Shown: positions 24,302 to 32,284, counted from the first letter of the stretch. The stretch: 36,401 nt of DNA from a bacterium (GCA_021785655.1 JAJYET010000027.1:1-36401); one strand, 5' to 3'. Notes: generated by a model from the sequence alone, not told the origin. Numbers and translations: made by a program.

Positions 24302-24796
24302 GTGGGACCCCAGGAGCGGCCCGAGGAGCTGCGGGTGTGGTCGGACCTCTGCGAACTCGTCGACACCGTTCGCGTCCTGCTCAACCGCGAGCTCCGGGCC
24401 GAGGTCGGGCTCACTCTGGCCGAGAACCTGGTCCTCTGCCAGGCCGCCATGGCCCCGGAGCGACGCCTCAGGATGGTGGAGATCGCCGCCCAGCTCCACC
24501 TCGCCAAGAGCGCCATCACCAAGACGGTCGATCGGCTGGAGCGGCGGGGGCTCCTCGTCCGCCAGCAGGACCCCGAGGATCGCCGCACCGTCTATGCCGC
24601 CCTCACCGACCTCGGGATGAGTACCTTCGCCGACGCCCAGCCCGCCTACCTGCGCTGGCTCGGCCAACACTTCGCCGGACGCCTCGACCGGGCCGAGCTG
24701 CTCAGCCTGGGCCAGGCGGCCTCAGCCGTGCTGCACCGGCGGCTGGGGCCTCCGTCGAGACCTCCGGTGGGGCGCCTCCCCGGCAAGGAGACTTGA
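24302..24796 (+). CDS. MarR-family transcriptional regulator
   Basis: 164 aa from GTG 24302; TAGGAT at 24290-24295 is six bases upstream, so the message may be leaderless. The winged helix-turn-helix is clear: 'RLRMVEIAAQLHLAKSAITK' (helices 2-3), 'TVDRLERRGLLVRQQDPEDR' (recognition helix end and wing), then 'RTVYAALTDLG'. N- and C-terminal helices serve dimerisation. MarR proteins usually repress divergent genes and are released by small phenolic or oxidant ligands. The divergent operon encodes a small membrane protein and a PPOX oxidoreductase, and an inverted repeat overlaps its promoter. No cysteine suggestive of redox sensing stands out; a single Cys lies near residue 17 and another near 46. 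Confidence 0.9.
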   Translation: MGPQERPEELRVWSDLCELVDTVRVLLNRELRAEVGLTLAENLVLCQAAMAPERRLRMVEIAAQLHLAKSAITKTVDRLERRGLLVRQQDPEDRRTVYAALTDLGMSTFADAQPAYLRWLGQHFAGRLDRAELLSLGQAASAVLHRRLGPPSRPPVGRLPGKET

Positions 24797-24933
24797 CCTC
24801 CGTCGCCCACCTGGAGCACCGGCTGTGCGCCTTGATCGCCGCGCCTCAGCGCCGCCACGCCCGGCCCGTACCGTTCGACCTACACCCGCCCCCCCTGGCC
24901 GCCTTATGGGTCACCAGCCTCCGCCGCGGCCCA

Positions 24934-26049
24934 CTAGGGGCCGGGGCCGAAGTCCCGGCCGTCGGCCCTCCCCCCTGATCCGGCTGTCCCCGCCGCCGTC
25001 CGCGGGCCGGCTCCGCTCAAGAGGGCTGAGACAACCCCGCCGGATCCCTCGAGGCGACGGCGGGGGAGCCACTCCGGGTGCTGCGTGCGGAGGAACTCCA
25101 TCATCTGCTCCCGGATGGCGCACTGCAGGTCCCAGGAGCGGCCGCTGTCCGGGGAGCTGACGAGCGCCCGAAGTTGCATCGAGTCGGGGCTGAGATTGGT
25201 GACCTGCAGCACCACCACCTTGCCGTCCCACGCCCTCTCGGCCGCCACCACCCGCTCGAGGTGGGAGCGCAGGGCGGCCACATCGGCGGTGAAGTCGACC
25301 TCGAGGAAGACCCAGCCGAGGATGTCCGCCGTGGCCCTGGTCCAGTTCTCGAACGGGTTCTCGATGAAGTAGGCGATAGGCAGCACCAGCCGGCGGAGAT
25401 CCCAGACCCGGACCACCACCATGGTGAGGGTGATCTCCTCGACCCTCCCCCAGTGCCCCTCCACCACCACGACGTCGTCCACCCGGATGGGCTGGCTGAT
25501 CGCGATCTGAACTCCGGCCACGAGGTTGGTGGCCGTCGGCCGCGCCGCCACCCCGACCAGGATCCCGATCAGCCCCGCCGAGGCGAGCAGACCCGCCCCC
25601 GCGGCCCTGACCTCGGGGAAGGTCAGGAGAACGGCCGCTGCCGCCAGCAGCGCGATCACCAGGGTCGCCACCCGGCGCAGGATCCGCACCTCGGTGTACA
25701 GCCGACGCGCCCTCAGGTTGTCCTCGGTGGCCAGCCGCGAGCTGGGGATCATCAGGTCGTCGGCCACGTAGAGGAGGCTGGCCAGCAGCAGCGCCACCGC
25801 CGCGATGAGGAGGATCCCGAGAAGATGGAGCAGCCCGGCCAAGAGGGTGGGGCCGAGGGAGATGCTGCGCAGGGCCACATCGACCCCGGCCAGCAAGCAC
25901 AGCAACTGCAGCGGCCGGAAGCCGCGCCGGAACGCGGCCACCCGGGCCAGTCGGGGTCGGCCGGGGGTGCGCAGGGCGAAGCCGGCCGCCTCCAGCAGCA
26001 CCACCACGGCAGCGGCCATGGAGAGGGAGAGGATGGCGATGGAACTCAG
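24934..26049 (-). CDS. MscS-family mechanosensitive ion channel
   Basis: About 371 aa. GGAGG at 26064-26060 favours a rare CTG start at 26049 ('(M)SSIAILSLSMAAAVVV'); ATG 26019 is the next option. Several N-terminal membrane helices lie within residues 1-140. The pore-lining MscS helix reads 'GLLASAGLIGILVGVAARPT', followed by 'ATNLVAGVQIAISQPIRVDD', then the beta domain 'VVVVEGHWGRVEEITLTMVV', 'LVLPIAYFIENPFENWTR' and a cytosolic alpha/beta domain. Such channels release solutes during hypo-osmotic shock or support ion homeostasis. The extended cytosolic tail ends in a Gly/Arg-rich low-complexity segment. It is monocistronic, convergent with marR. Confidence 0.87.
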   Translation of the reverse strand: MSSIAILSLSMAAAVVVLLEAAGFALRTPGRPRLARVAAFRRGFRPLQLLCLLAGVDVALRSISLGPTLLAGLLHLLGILLIAAVALLLASLLYVADDLMIPSSRLATEDNLRARRLYTEVRILRRVATLVIALLAAAAVLLTFPEVRAAGAGLLASAGLIGILVGVAARPTATNLVAGVQIAISQPIRVDDVVVVEGHWGRVEEITLTMVVVRVWDLRRLVLPIAYFIENPFENWTRATADILGWVFLEVDFTADVAALRSHLERVVAAERAWDGKVVVLQVTNLSPDSMQLRALVSSPDSGRSWDLQCAIREQMMEFLRTQHPEWLPRRRLEGSGGVVSALLSGAGPRTAAGTAGSGGRADGRDFGPGP

Positions 26050-26374
26050 AGGCGATCCTCCGTGAGGGGCACCCGCTCCACCATAGCCAGGCTCAGGGCG
26101 CGGACCTGAATCGGTACTGGAGGCACGCCGGGGCCAGCTCGTCCGCCGCACCACCCGTCCAGGTCCTAGCGCCGCTGCCTTGAGGCTTGGGAATGGCCTC
26201 CGCCTCCCCGGCGGCACCCCGGCGCCAAGCTTCTCAAGCCTCCCGGAGGAGCTCGCCACCCTCGGCCGACAGACCGTCCGCAGGGCGGATGCCCCGGCCG
26301 GCTGCTACGAGCTGACCAGCGCGCCCCCCCTCCAGCAGCGCGCCTGCTCCCTGCTCAACCTCCCCAGGGCGACT
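26050..26374. other. intergenic region between the MscS and FO synthase genes
   Basis: A plus-strand frame from about 26180 reads 'SLPEELATLGRQTVRRADAP' and 'GCYELTSAPPLQQRACSLLN'. It looks protein-like, but it has no recognisable family and runs into the antisense of the FO synthase gene, so no gene is called. No terminator or RNA was recognised. Confidence 0.3.
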
Positions 26375-28363
26375 TCAGGGAAGGCGGGTGGAGGCCATGG
26401 GCGGAGGGCCGGGCCGGGCCTCGACCGGCGCGTAGAGGGTGGTGCGCTCCCGCGGCTGACGGCCGGCCCGGCGGATCGCCTCTTCGATCTCGAAGGGCTC
26501 GAGATTCTGGCCGTGGCCGGCTCCGCTCATGCGGGTGATCGACTCCTCCATCAGGGTCCCGCCGAAGTCGTTGGCACCCCAGGAGAGCGACTCCCCGACT
26601 CCCTCCGGGCCCAGCTTGACCCAGCTGGTCTGGATGTTGGGGATCTCCGCCCCGAAGTAGAGCCGGCAGTAGGCGGTGAAGCGCAGGGAGTCCTCCAGGG
26701 TGAGAGGCCGGCGGATCCCGAAGTACTTGCCCAGCGTGTTGTTCTCCACCTGGAAGGGCAGCAGCACGAACTCGGTGAAGCCGCCGGTTTCGCGCTGCAG
26801 GTTCCGGATCACCTCCAGGTGGCGGAGGCGGTGGTCAGCGGTCTCGATGTGGCCGTACATGATCGTGGCGGTGGTTGGGACCCCGAGCCCGTGGGCGGCC
26901 CGCATCACCTCCACCCACTCGCCCGTGGAGAGCTTCTCCGGGCAGAGGATCGCCCTCACCTCGTCCACCAGGATCTCGGCCGCGGTCCCCGGCATGCTCC
27001 CCAGCCCGGCGTCCCTGAGCTCGGCGATCACGTCCCGGATGGAGCGGCCCGAGATCTGGGAGAGGTAGCGGATCTCCTCTGGCGAGAGGGCGTGCAGGTG
27101 GAGCTGGGGCCAGCGCCCCTTGATCTCCGCGAACAGCTCGCGGTAGAAGGCGAGGTCCAGCTCCGGGGTGAGCCCGGACTGCATGCACACCTCGGTGGCG
27201 CCCCGGGCCACCGCGTCCTCGAGCTTGGAGAAGATGGTGGCCCGGTCGTGGAAGTAGGCGTCCTTGGCCCTGAGGGAGGTGCGGTGGAAGCCGCAGAACT
27301 TGCAGCTGCCCACGCACACGTTGCTGACGTTGAGGTTGCGGTTGACCACGTAGGTGACCTCGTCCCCCACCAGCTCCCGGCGCAGCTGGTCTGAGGCGGC
27401 TCTCAGGTCGGCCTGGGTCTCCTCGTACACCGGCAGCCGCTCCTGGAGCCGGTAGCCCAGGCTGCGGGCCTTGACCTGGAGGCTCATCTCCTCCGGCCAG
27501 GGCCGTCCCGGGCTCACCGAGTCGCCGTTGGCCGAGATCCCGCCCAGGTCGCGGGCCCCGGCGGCCACCAGCTCCTCCCAGGCGTCGAAGTTGAGGTTGG
27601 GCGGAACCTGGATGGTGATCGAGTCCGGCAGCACCTCGCGGGCCAGGGCCACCGTCCGGACCATCTCAGCGACGCCGGGCTCCGGGTGGCCGGCCATCGG
27701 GGTGCCCGGCTTGGCGACGAAGTTCTGGACGATCACCTCCTGGACGTGACGGTGGCGACGGTGGCTGGCGGCGATCGCCTCCAGCGCGGTGCGGCGGTCG
27801 GACTCCCCCTCCCCGATCCCGACCAGGATCCCGGTGGTGAAGGCGATGCCCAGCTCCCCCGCGTCCTCGAGGTGGCGGAGCCGCTCTCGGAAGCGCTTGC
27901 CGCCTCCCATGGCGTGGGCGGGGATCCGGTCGGTGGCGGACTCCAGCATCAGCCCCATGGACGCGTTGAAGGGCTTGAGGCGGACCAGGCTGGCCCGCTC
28001 CAGGAGCCCGACGTTGGTGTGGGGCAGCAGGCCCAGCCGCATCGCCCGGCGGCAGACCTCGACCACCAGCTCCACGAACTCTCCTTCGCCGCGGAGGCCG
28101 AGGTCGGGCAGCCTCCAGGGCTGCTCGCCGGACATCACCAGGACCTCCCGGCAGCCTCGCCGCCGGGCTACCTCCAGCTGGATGTCCACCTCCTCCAGGC
28201 CGACCAGCCCCCCGCGGTCGGCGCGGTACTCGCAGTATCCGCAGCGGCGCACGCAGCGGTGGGTCAGGTCCACGGTGTAGCTGCGGCTGAAGGTCAGGCA
28301 GCGATCCGGGAAGTCCGGTTGGTGGCGGCTGGGCCGCCCGGCGAGGAGCGCCTCGTAGGCCAT
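26375..28363 (-). CDS. fbiC: FO synthase, fused CofG-CofH (FbiC-like), compact form
   Basis: 662 aa from ATG 28363. Two radical-SAM halves are seen: an N-terminal CofG-type domain with CxxxCxxC at Cys37, Cys41, Cys44 ('HRCVRRCGYCEY'), and a C-terminal CofH-type domain with Cys350, Cys354, Cys357 ('NVCVGSCKFCGFH'). Other blocks are 'NASMGLMLESATDRI', 'GGISANGDSVSPGRPW', 'ATTATIMYGHIE'-like 'TTATIMYGHIETADHRL' and 'LPFQVENNTLG'. CofH joins 5-amino-6-ribitylaminouracil to tyrosine, and CofG closes the ring to 7,8-didemethyl-8-hydroxy-5-deazariboflavin, the F420 chromophore. The protein is shorter than mycobacterial FbiC (about 850 aa). It is divergent from the riboflavin operon, whose RibD makes the shared precursor. 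The ribosome-binding site is weak. Confidence 0.93.
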   Translation of the reverse strand: MAYEALLAGRPSRHQPDFPDRCLTFSRSYTVDLTHRCVRRCGYCEYRADRGGLVGLEEVDIQLEVARRRGCREVLVMSGEQPWRLPDLGLRGEGEFVELVVEVCRRAMRLGLLPHTNVGLLERASLVRLKPFNASMGLMLESATDRIPAHAMGGGKRFRERLRHLEDAGELGIAFTTGILVGIGEGESDRRTALEAIAASHRRHRHVQEVIVQNFVAKPGTPMAGHPEPGVAEMVRTVALAREVLPDSITIQVPPNLNFDAWEELVAAGARDLGGISANGDSVSPGRPWPEEMSLQVKARSLGYRLQERLPVYEETQADLRAASDQLRRELVGDEVTYVVNRNLNVSNVCVGSCKFCGFHRTSLRAKDAYFHDRATIFSKLEDAVARGATEVCMQSGLTPELDLAFYRELFAEIKGRWPQLHLHALSPEEIRYLSQISGRSIRDVIAELRDAGLGSMPGTAAEILVDEVRAILCPEKLSTGEWVEVMRAAHGLGVPTTATIMYGHIETADHRLRHLEVIRNLQRETGGFTEFVLLPFQVENNTLGKYFGIRRPLTLEDSLRFTAYCRLYFGAEIPNIQTSWVKLGPEGVGESLSWGANDFGGTLMEESITRMSGAGHGQNLEPFEIEEAIRRAGRQPRERTTLYAPVEARPGPPPMASTRLP

Positions 28364-28398
28364 CGGGGAATCATCCCAGCCCGGGCCACCCCTGCTGG

Positions 28399-28404
28399 TA
28401 GAAT
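28399..28404 (+). promoter_or_regulatory. -10 box of the riboflavin operon
   Basis: TAGAAT lies just before the FMN riboswitch, so transcription should start near 28411, close to the 5' edge of the aptamer. No clear -35 hexamer was seen. The promoter sits 35 bp from the divergent FO synthase start. Confidence 0.55.
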
Positions 28405-28406
28405 CG

Positions 28407-28536
28407 CCCTGTCTTCGGGGCAGGGTGAGAATCCCGACCGGCGGTCACAGCCCGCGAGCCCGTCAGGGCATGATCCGGAGAATTTCCGGAGCCGACAGTG
28501 AGAGCCCACGGGCTCGAGTCTGGATGGGAGAAGGCA
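28407..28536 (+). promoter_or_regulatory. FMN riboswitch (RFN element)
   Basis: Conserved FMN-aptamer segments occur in order: 'TCTTCGGGGCAGGGTGAGA', 'ATCCCGACCGGCGGTCA', 'AGCCCGCGAGCCC', 'TGATCCGG', 'TTTCCGGAGCCGACAGTGA', 'AGTCTGGATGGGAGAAGG'. These match the RFN element that binds FMN and turns down riboflavin synthesis genes. It lies between the TAGAAT promoter and ribD, in the leader of ribD-ribE-ribBA-ribH. Confidence 0.96.
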
Positions 28537-28566
28537 TCACGGCGCGCCGCCCGGCCGCCGCCTGTG

Positions 28567-28587
28567 CCCTGCCCCTGGAGCAGGGAG
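28567..28587 (+). promoter_or_regulatory. ribosome-binding-site sequestering hairpin of ribD
   Basis: CCCTGC (28567-28572) pairs with GCAGGG (28580-28585); the 3' arm contains part of the AGGGAG ribosome-binding site five bases before ATG 28593. There is no U-rich terminator between aptamer and gene, so translational control by the FMN riboswitch is the likely mode. Confidence 0.55.
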
Positions 28588-28592
28588 CGGGC

Positions 28593-29684
28593 ATGATCGA
28601 GGCACCGGGACGGGGCGAGGTGGACCTCATGGGACTGGCGCTGCGTCTGGCGAGCCGGGGAGGTCCTGCCACCTCCCCCAATCCCATGGTGGGGGCCGTG
28701 GTGGTGAGCCATGGGCGGGTGGTGGGCAGCGGATACCACCGCCGGGCGGGGGCGCCCCATGCGGAGGTGGTGGCGCTGGCCAGGGCGGGCGCCCAGGCCC
28801 GTGGCGCCACCCTCTGGGTCACCCTCGAGCCCTGCAGCACTGAGGGGAGGACCGGCCCCTGCACCGATCGGATCCTGGCGGCCGGGGTGGCCGAGGTGCG
28901 GGTCGCCACCCTGGACCCCAACCCGCGCCACCACGGCCGGGGGGTCCGGGCCCTCCGGGCCCGGGGCGTGCGGGTCGCGGTCGGGGAGCGCGGGTCGGAG
29001 GCGCGAGAGATGATCGAGCATTTCGCTTGCTGGATCACCACCGGGCGGCCCTTCGTGACGCTGAAGCTGGCCATGACCCTGGACGGCCGGGTGGCCACCA
29101 GGAGTGGCGAGGCCCGCTGGATAACCTCGCCGCAGGCCAGAGCTTGGGGCCACCGGCTGAGGGCCAGCCACGACGCCGTCCTGGTGGGCTCGGGGACCGT
29201 GCTGGCCGATGACCCGGTGCTCAGCGCCCGGGTGGGGCGGCGCCCCCGCCAACCGCTCCGGGTGGTGCTCGACCGCCGCCTCCGCGTATCCGCCGGGGCC
29301 CGGCTCCTCGGCGAGGGCAGCTCCCGCGTGCTGATCTTCTCCGGGCCGGACCCCGCCGCCGCCCGGCGGCGGGCCCTGGAGGCCGCCGGGGCCGAGGTGG
29401 TCCAGCTGCCGGGGGACGGGCTGGGGGCGGCCCTGGACGAGCTGGGCCGGCGCCAGGTCACCAGCGTCCTCATCGAGGGTGGGCCGACGGTCATGGGGTC
29501 CGCCCTGGTGGAGGGGCTGGGCAACCGGCTGGTGGCCTTCGTCGCCCCTCTCCTGGTCGGGGGGGAGGCGGCCCGCGGCGCGATCGGCGGAGCCGGCTTC
29601 GAGCGGCTCGCCGAGGCTCGCAGGCTACGGCGCCTCCGGGCCGAGCCCGTCGGCCCCGACCTCTGTCTGACGGGGGAGCTCTGA
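28593..29684 (+). CDS. ribD: bifunctional diaminohydroxyphosphoribosylaminopyrimidine deaminase / 5-amino-6-(5-phosphoribosylamino)uracil reductase
   Basis: 363 aa from ATG 28593. The N-terminal deaminase domain has zinc motif 'PHAEV' (His56, Glu58) and 'LEPCSTEGRTGPC' (Cys81, Cys90). The usual His of 'PC.H.GRT' is Thr, outside the zinc ligands. The C-terminal reductase domain begins about 145 with 'RPFVTLKLAMTLDGRVATRS' and includes 'ITSPQARAWGHRLRASHDAV' and 'VLIEGGPTVMGSAL' near 292. Together they carry out the second and third steps of riboflavin synthesis. The pathway's dephosphorylated product also feeds FO synthase, encoded divergently. First gene after the FMN riboswitch. Confidence 0.96.
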   Translation: MIEAPGRGEVDLMGLALRLASRGGPATSPNPMVGAVVVSHGRVVGSGYHRRAGAPHAEVVALARAGAQARGATLWVTLEPCSTEGRTGPCTDRILAAGVAEVRVATLDPNPRHHGRGVRALRARGVRVAVGERGSEAREMIEHFACWITTGRPFVTLKLAMTLDGRVATRSGEARWITSPQARAWGHRLRASHDAVLVGSGTVLADDPVLSARVGRRPRQPLRVVLDRRLRVSAGARLLGEGSSRVLIFSGPDPAAARRRALEAAGAEVVQLPGDGLGAALDELGRRQVTSVLIEGGPTVMGSALVEGLGNRLVAFVAPLLVGGEAARGAIGGAGFERLAEARRLRRLRAEPVGPDLCLTGEL

Positions 29685-30317
29685 GTGTTCACGGGGATCG
29701 TCACCGCCCGGGGCCGGGTTGTGCACCCGGCAGCCCGTGAGGGCGGCGCGCTCCGGGTGGCCATCCCGCGCGGCTGGGGCGGACTGGCGGTGGGCGCCAG
29801 CGTGGCGGTCAACGGGTGCTGCCTCACCATCACCGGCCTCGGCGACGGCCACTTCGAAGCGACCGTGATGCCGGAGACCCTGCGCCGCACCAACCTCGGC
29901 GGGCTGCTCCCGGACGCGGCGGTCAACCTGGAGGCCCCCCTCGCGGTCGGCGGTTCTCTGGGGGGACACCTGGTCCAGGGGCACGTCGACGGCACCGCCC
30001 AGGTGATGGGGGTGGACCCGGAGGGAGAGGCCCGGTGGCTCACCGTCCTGCTCCCAGCCACCCTGGGGCGCTACTGCGTTCCCCAGGGCTCGATCGCGCT
30101 CGATGGCTGCTCGCTCACCGTGGCCCAGCTGGCCGGCGATGGGTCGGGAGAGGTCACGGTCCGGGTGTCGCTGGTGGCCCACACCCTGGGGCACACCATC
30201 GCCGGCGGCTACCGCCCGGGGGACGCCGTGAACCTGGAGGTCGACCTCTTGGCCAAGCTGGTGGAGCGGCTGGCCGCCCCCTACCTGGCCTCTCCCGGCC
30301 CGGAGGCCCCGGGGTGA
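29685..30317 (+). CDS. ribE: riboflavin synthase alpha chain
   Basis: 210 aa from GTG 29685, directly abutting the ribD stop, with GGGGGAG inside the ribD end. Two lumazine-binding barrels are visible: N-terminal 'MFTGIVTARGRVV' with 'VAVNGCCLTITGL' and 'PETLRRTNLG', then the second 'GGHLVQGHVDGTAQV' with 'IALDGCSLTVAQL' and 'VAHTLGHTIAG'. It dismutates two 6,7-dimethyl-8-ribityllumazine molecules to riboflavin and 5-amino-6-ribitylaminouracil. The normal length is about 200-220 aa. Overlaps ribBA by GTGA. Confidence 0.96.
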   Translation: MFTGIVTARGRVVHPAAREGGALRVAIPRGWGGLAVGASVAVNGCCLTITGLGDGHFEATVMPETLRRTNLGGLLPDAAVNLEAPLAVGGSLGGHLVQGHVDGTAQVMGVDPEGEARWLTVLLPATLGRYCVPQGSIALDGCSLTVAQLAGDGSGEVTVRVSLVAHTLGHTIAGGYRPGDAVNLEVDLLAKLVERLAAPYLASPGPEAPG

Positions 30318-31552
30318 CCGCCTCGGGCGACACCCAGGTGGCGCTCGACGCGTTCCGGGCGGGCGGGTTCGCCATCTTGGTGGACGACCCCGAGCGGGAG
30401 AACGAGGGCGACCTCTGCGTAGCGGCAGCGGCGGTGACCCCAGAACAGATCAACTTCCTCATGCGCGAGGCCCGCGGCCTGATCTGCGTCGCCCTTCCGG
30501 GCCGGCGCCTCGACCAGCTTCGCCTGCCCCCCATCGTGGCCCGCAACACCTCGCCCTACGCCACCGGGTTCGCGGTCTCCGTCGATGCCGCCGGGCCGCC
30601 GGTCACCACCGGGGTCAGTGCGGCTGACCGCGCCCTCACCATCCGCCGGCTGGCGGACCCCAGCTGCGGCCCGGACGACTTCGTGCGACCGGGCCACGTC
30701 TTCCCACTGCGAGGCCGCCCGCGGGGGCTGCTGGAACGCACCGGCCATACCGAGGCGGCCCTGGAGCTGGCCAGCCGCGCCGGGCTGGCACCTGCGGCGG
30801 TGATCTGTGAGATCGTGTCGGAGGACGGCTCCATGGCCCGGCGGGACGAGTTGGAGCGCTTCGGCCGGCTTCACCGGATCCCGTTGGTGACCATCGCCGA
30901 GCTGGTGACCTGGCGCCGGCAGACCCAGCGGCTGGTCAAGCGCGACGCGGAGACGGTGATCCCGACCGTCTTCGGCAGGTGGAGGACCATCGCCTTCCGG
31001 GAGCTGGCCACGGGCTCGGTGCACCTGGCCCTGGTCCTCGGCGATCCCCGGGCCGACGAGCCCGTTCTGGTGCGGGTCCACAGTGAGTGCCTCACCGGGG
31101 AGGTCTTCGGCTCGCTGCGCTGCGACTGCCGCGAGCAGCTGCACGAGGCCATGGCGCGGATCTCCCGGGAGGGCGCCGGCGTGGTCGTCTACCTGCGCCA
31201 GGAGGGGCGCGGGATCGGGCTCATGAACAAGCTCCACGCCTATGCCCTGCAGGACCGGGGGCTGGACACCGTGGAAGCCAACCAGGAGCTGGGCTTTCCC
31301 CCGGACCGCCGGGACTACGGGGTCGCCGCCGAGATCCTCGCCGAGCTGGGGCTGCACCGGCTCCGGGTTCTCAGCAACAACCCCCGCAAGTCCGGCCAGC
31401 TGCGCTCCCACGGCCTCCGGGTCGAGCAGACGGTCCCTCTGGAGATCGCTCCCAATCCCGAGAACGCGCGCTACCTCGAGACCAAGCGCGACAAGCTCGG
31501 CCACCTGCTGTCGCGCGGTGCGGGCAAGCGGTCCGGGGCGGGGGAGCCATGA
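30314..31552 (+). CDS. ribBA: bifunctional 3,4-dihydroxy-2-butanone 4-phosphate synthase / GTP cyclohydrolase II
   Basis: 412 aa from GTG 30314. The RibB half (about 1-205) shows 'VDDPERENEGDL' (23-34), 'TGVSAADRALTIRRLAD' and 'PGHVFPLRGRPRGLLERTGH', with 'EDGSMAR' before the junction. The RibA half has zinc ligands Cys259, Cys270 and Cys272 ('ECLTGEVFGSLRCDCREQL'), 'YLRQEGRGIGLMNKLHAY' and 'RDYGVAAEIL'. It makes both precursors of riboflavin: the four-carbon unit from ribulose 5-phosphate and the pyrimidine from GTP. The fusion is the usual form in Gram-positive and many other bacteria. ATGA overlap with ribH. Confidence 0.96.
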   Translation: MTASGDTQVALDAFRAGGFAILVDDPERENEGDLCVAAAAVTPEQINFLMREARGLICVALPGRRLDQLRLPPIVARNTSPYATGFAVSVDAAGPPVTTGVSAADRALTIRRLADPSCGPDDFVRPGHVFPLRGRPRGLLERTGHTEAALELASRAGLAPAAVICEIVSEDGSMARRDELERFGRLHRIPLVTIAELVTWRRQTQRLVKRDAETVIPTVFGRWRTIAFRELATGSVHLALVLGDPRADEPVLVRVHSECLTGEVFGSLRCDCREQLHEAMARISREGAGVVVYLRQEGRGIGLMNKLHAYALQDRGLDTVEANQELGFPPDRRDYGVAAEILAELGLHRLRVLSNNPRKSGQLRSHGLRVEQTVPLEIAPNPENARYLETKRDKLGHLLSRGAGKRSGAGEP

Positions 31553-32055
31553 GCCAGAGCTGGGAGGGCCGCCCCGACGGCAGGGGCCTGCGGGTGGCGG
31601 TGGTCGTGGCCCGCTTCAACGAGGGGATCACCGGCCGTCTCCTGGAGGGGGCGCTGCGGGCCCTGCGCGAGCACGGGGTCGCCGAGGAGCACATCGAGGT
31701 GGTCTGGGTACCGGGCAGCTTCGAGCTGCCCCTGGCGCTGGAGGGCATCGCCCGGACCCGGAGGTTCGGGGCGGCGGTGGTACTCGGGGCCGTGGTGCGC
31801 GGCGAGACCCCCCACTTCGAGTACGTGGCGGCCGCGGCGGCGCGGGGGATATCCCAGGTTGCTCTGCAGCACCGCCTGGCGACCGGCTTCGGGGTGCTCA
31901 CCACCGGCAGCTGGGAGCAGGCCGAGGAGCGGGTGGGCGGCCGGCAGGGCCACAAGGGTGAGGAGGCCGCGCTGGTGGCGCTGGAGATGTCCGACCTGCT
32001 GCGCCGGCTGGGGCCCCCGAGCCTGGACCCGGACCGGGGCCCCAGCGCCCCCTGA
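31549..32055 (+). CDS. ribH: 6,7-dimethyl-8-ribityllumazine synthase
   Basis: 168 aa from ATG 31549 within the ribBA stop; GGGGGAG precedes. Motifs of lumazine synthase are 'VVVARFNEGITGRLLEGA' (18-35), 'VWVPGSFELPLAL' (52-64), 'GAVVRGETPHFEYVA' with catalytic His89, 'GVLTTGSWEQAEERVGG' and 'GHKGEEAALVALEM'. The usual 'TTD' is 'TTGS', a mild change. The enzyme condenses 5-amino-6-ribitylaminouracil with dihydroxybutanone phosphate and usually assembles into pentamers or capsids. The C-terminal 15 residues are Pro-rich and variable. Last gene of the rib operon. Confidence 0.95.
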   Translation: MSQSWEGRPDGRGLRVAVVVARFNEGITGRLLEGALRALREHGVAEEHIEVVWVPGSFELPLALEGIARTRRFGAAVVLGAVVRGETPHFEYVAAAAARGISQVALQHRLATGFGVLTTGSWEQAEERVGGRQGHKGEEAALVALEMSDLLRRLGPPSLDPDRGPSAP

Positions 32056-32080
32056 GCTCTGGTGGGCGGGGGAAGTCCGA

Positions 32081-32230
32081 CTAGGACGCCGCGCCGGGCA
32101 CACGGGTGGCCAAGCGTCCTGCTCCAGCCCTCCTCATCGTGGCCAGGAGCATCGCCTCCCGCTTGCTCTTCCGTTCCTCAGACGTCGCCGGGTACCAAGT
32201 GAGGGCCGACAATGCGTGCGTCAGCTCATC
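32081..32230 (-). pseudogene. possible C-terminal remnant of an unidentified protein
   Basis: A minus-strand frame reads 'DELTHALSALTWYPATSEER' and continues as 'KSKREAMLLATMRRAGAGRL' to TAG at 32083-32081. Its composition is protein-like (mixed charge, Trp-Tyr-Pro core, helical end) and unlike its GC-rich surroundings, but it has no convincing start and is preceded by low-complexity Arg/Gly codons. It follows the phosphoesterase gene on the same strand. I do not recognise the family. It could be a truncated gene or chance. Confidence 0.3.
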
Positions 32231-32284
32231 GCCCGGACCGCCCCCTCTCCGTCCCCCGCGGCGCGAGGCCAGGAGAGGGGCGGC

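Noticed and set aside
26180-27394. 404-codon plus-strand frame across FO synthase
   Set aside because: It is mostly antisense to the radical-SAM gene and has no motif; only its first 60 codons are outside that gene and match nothing known.
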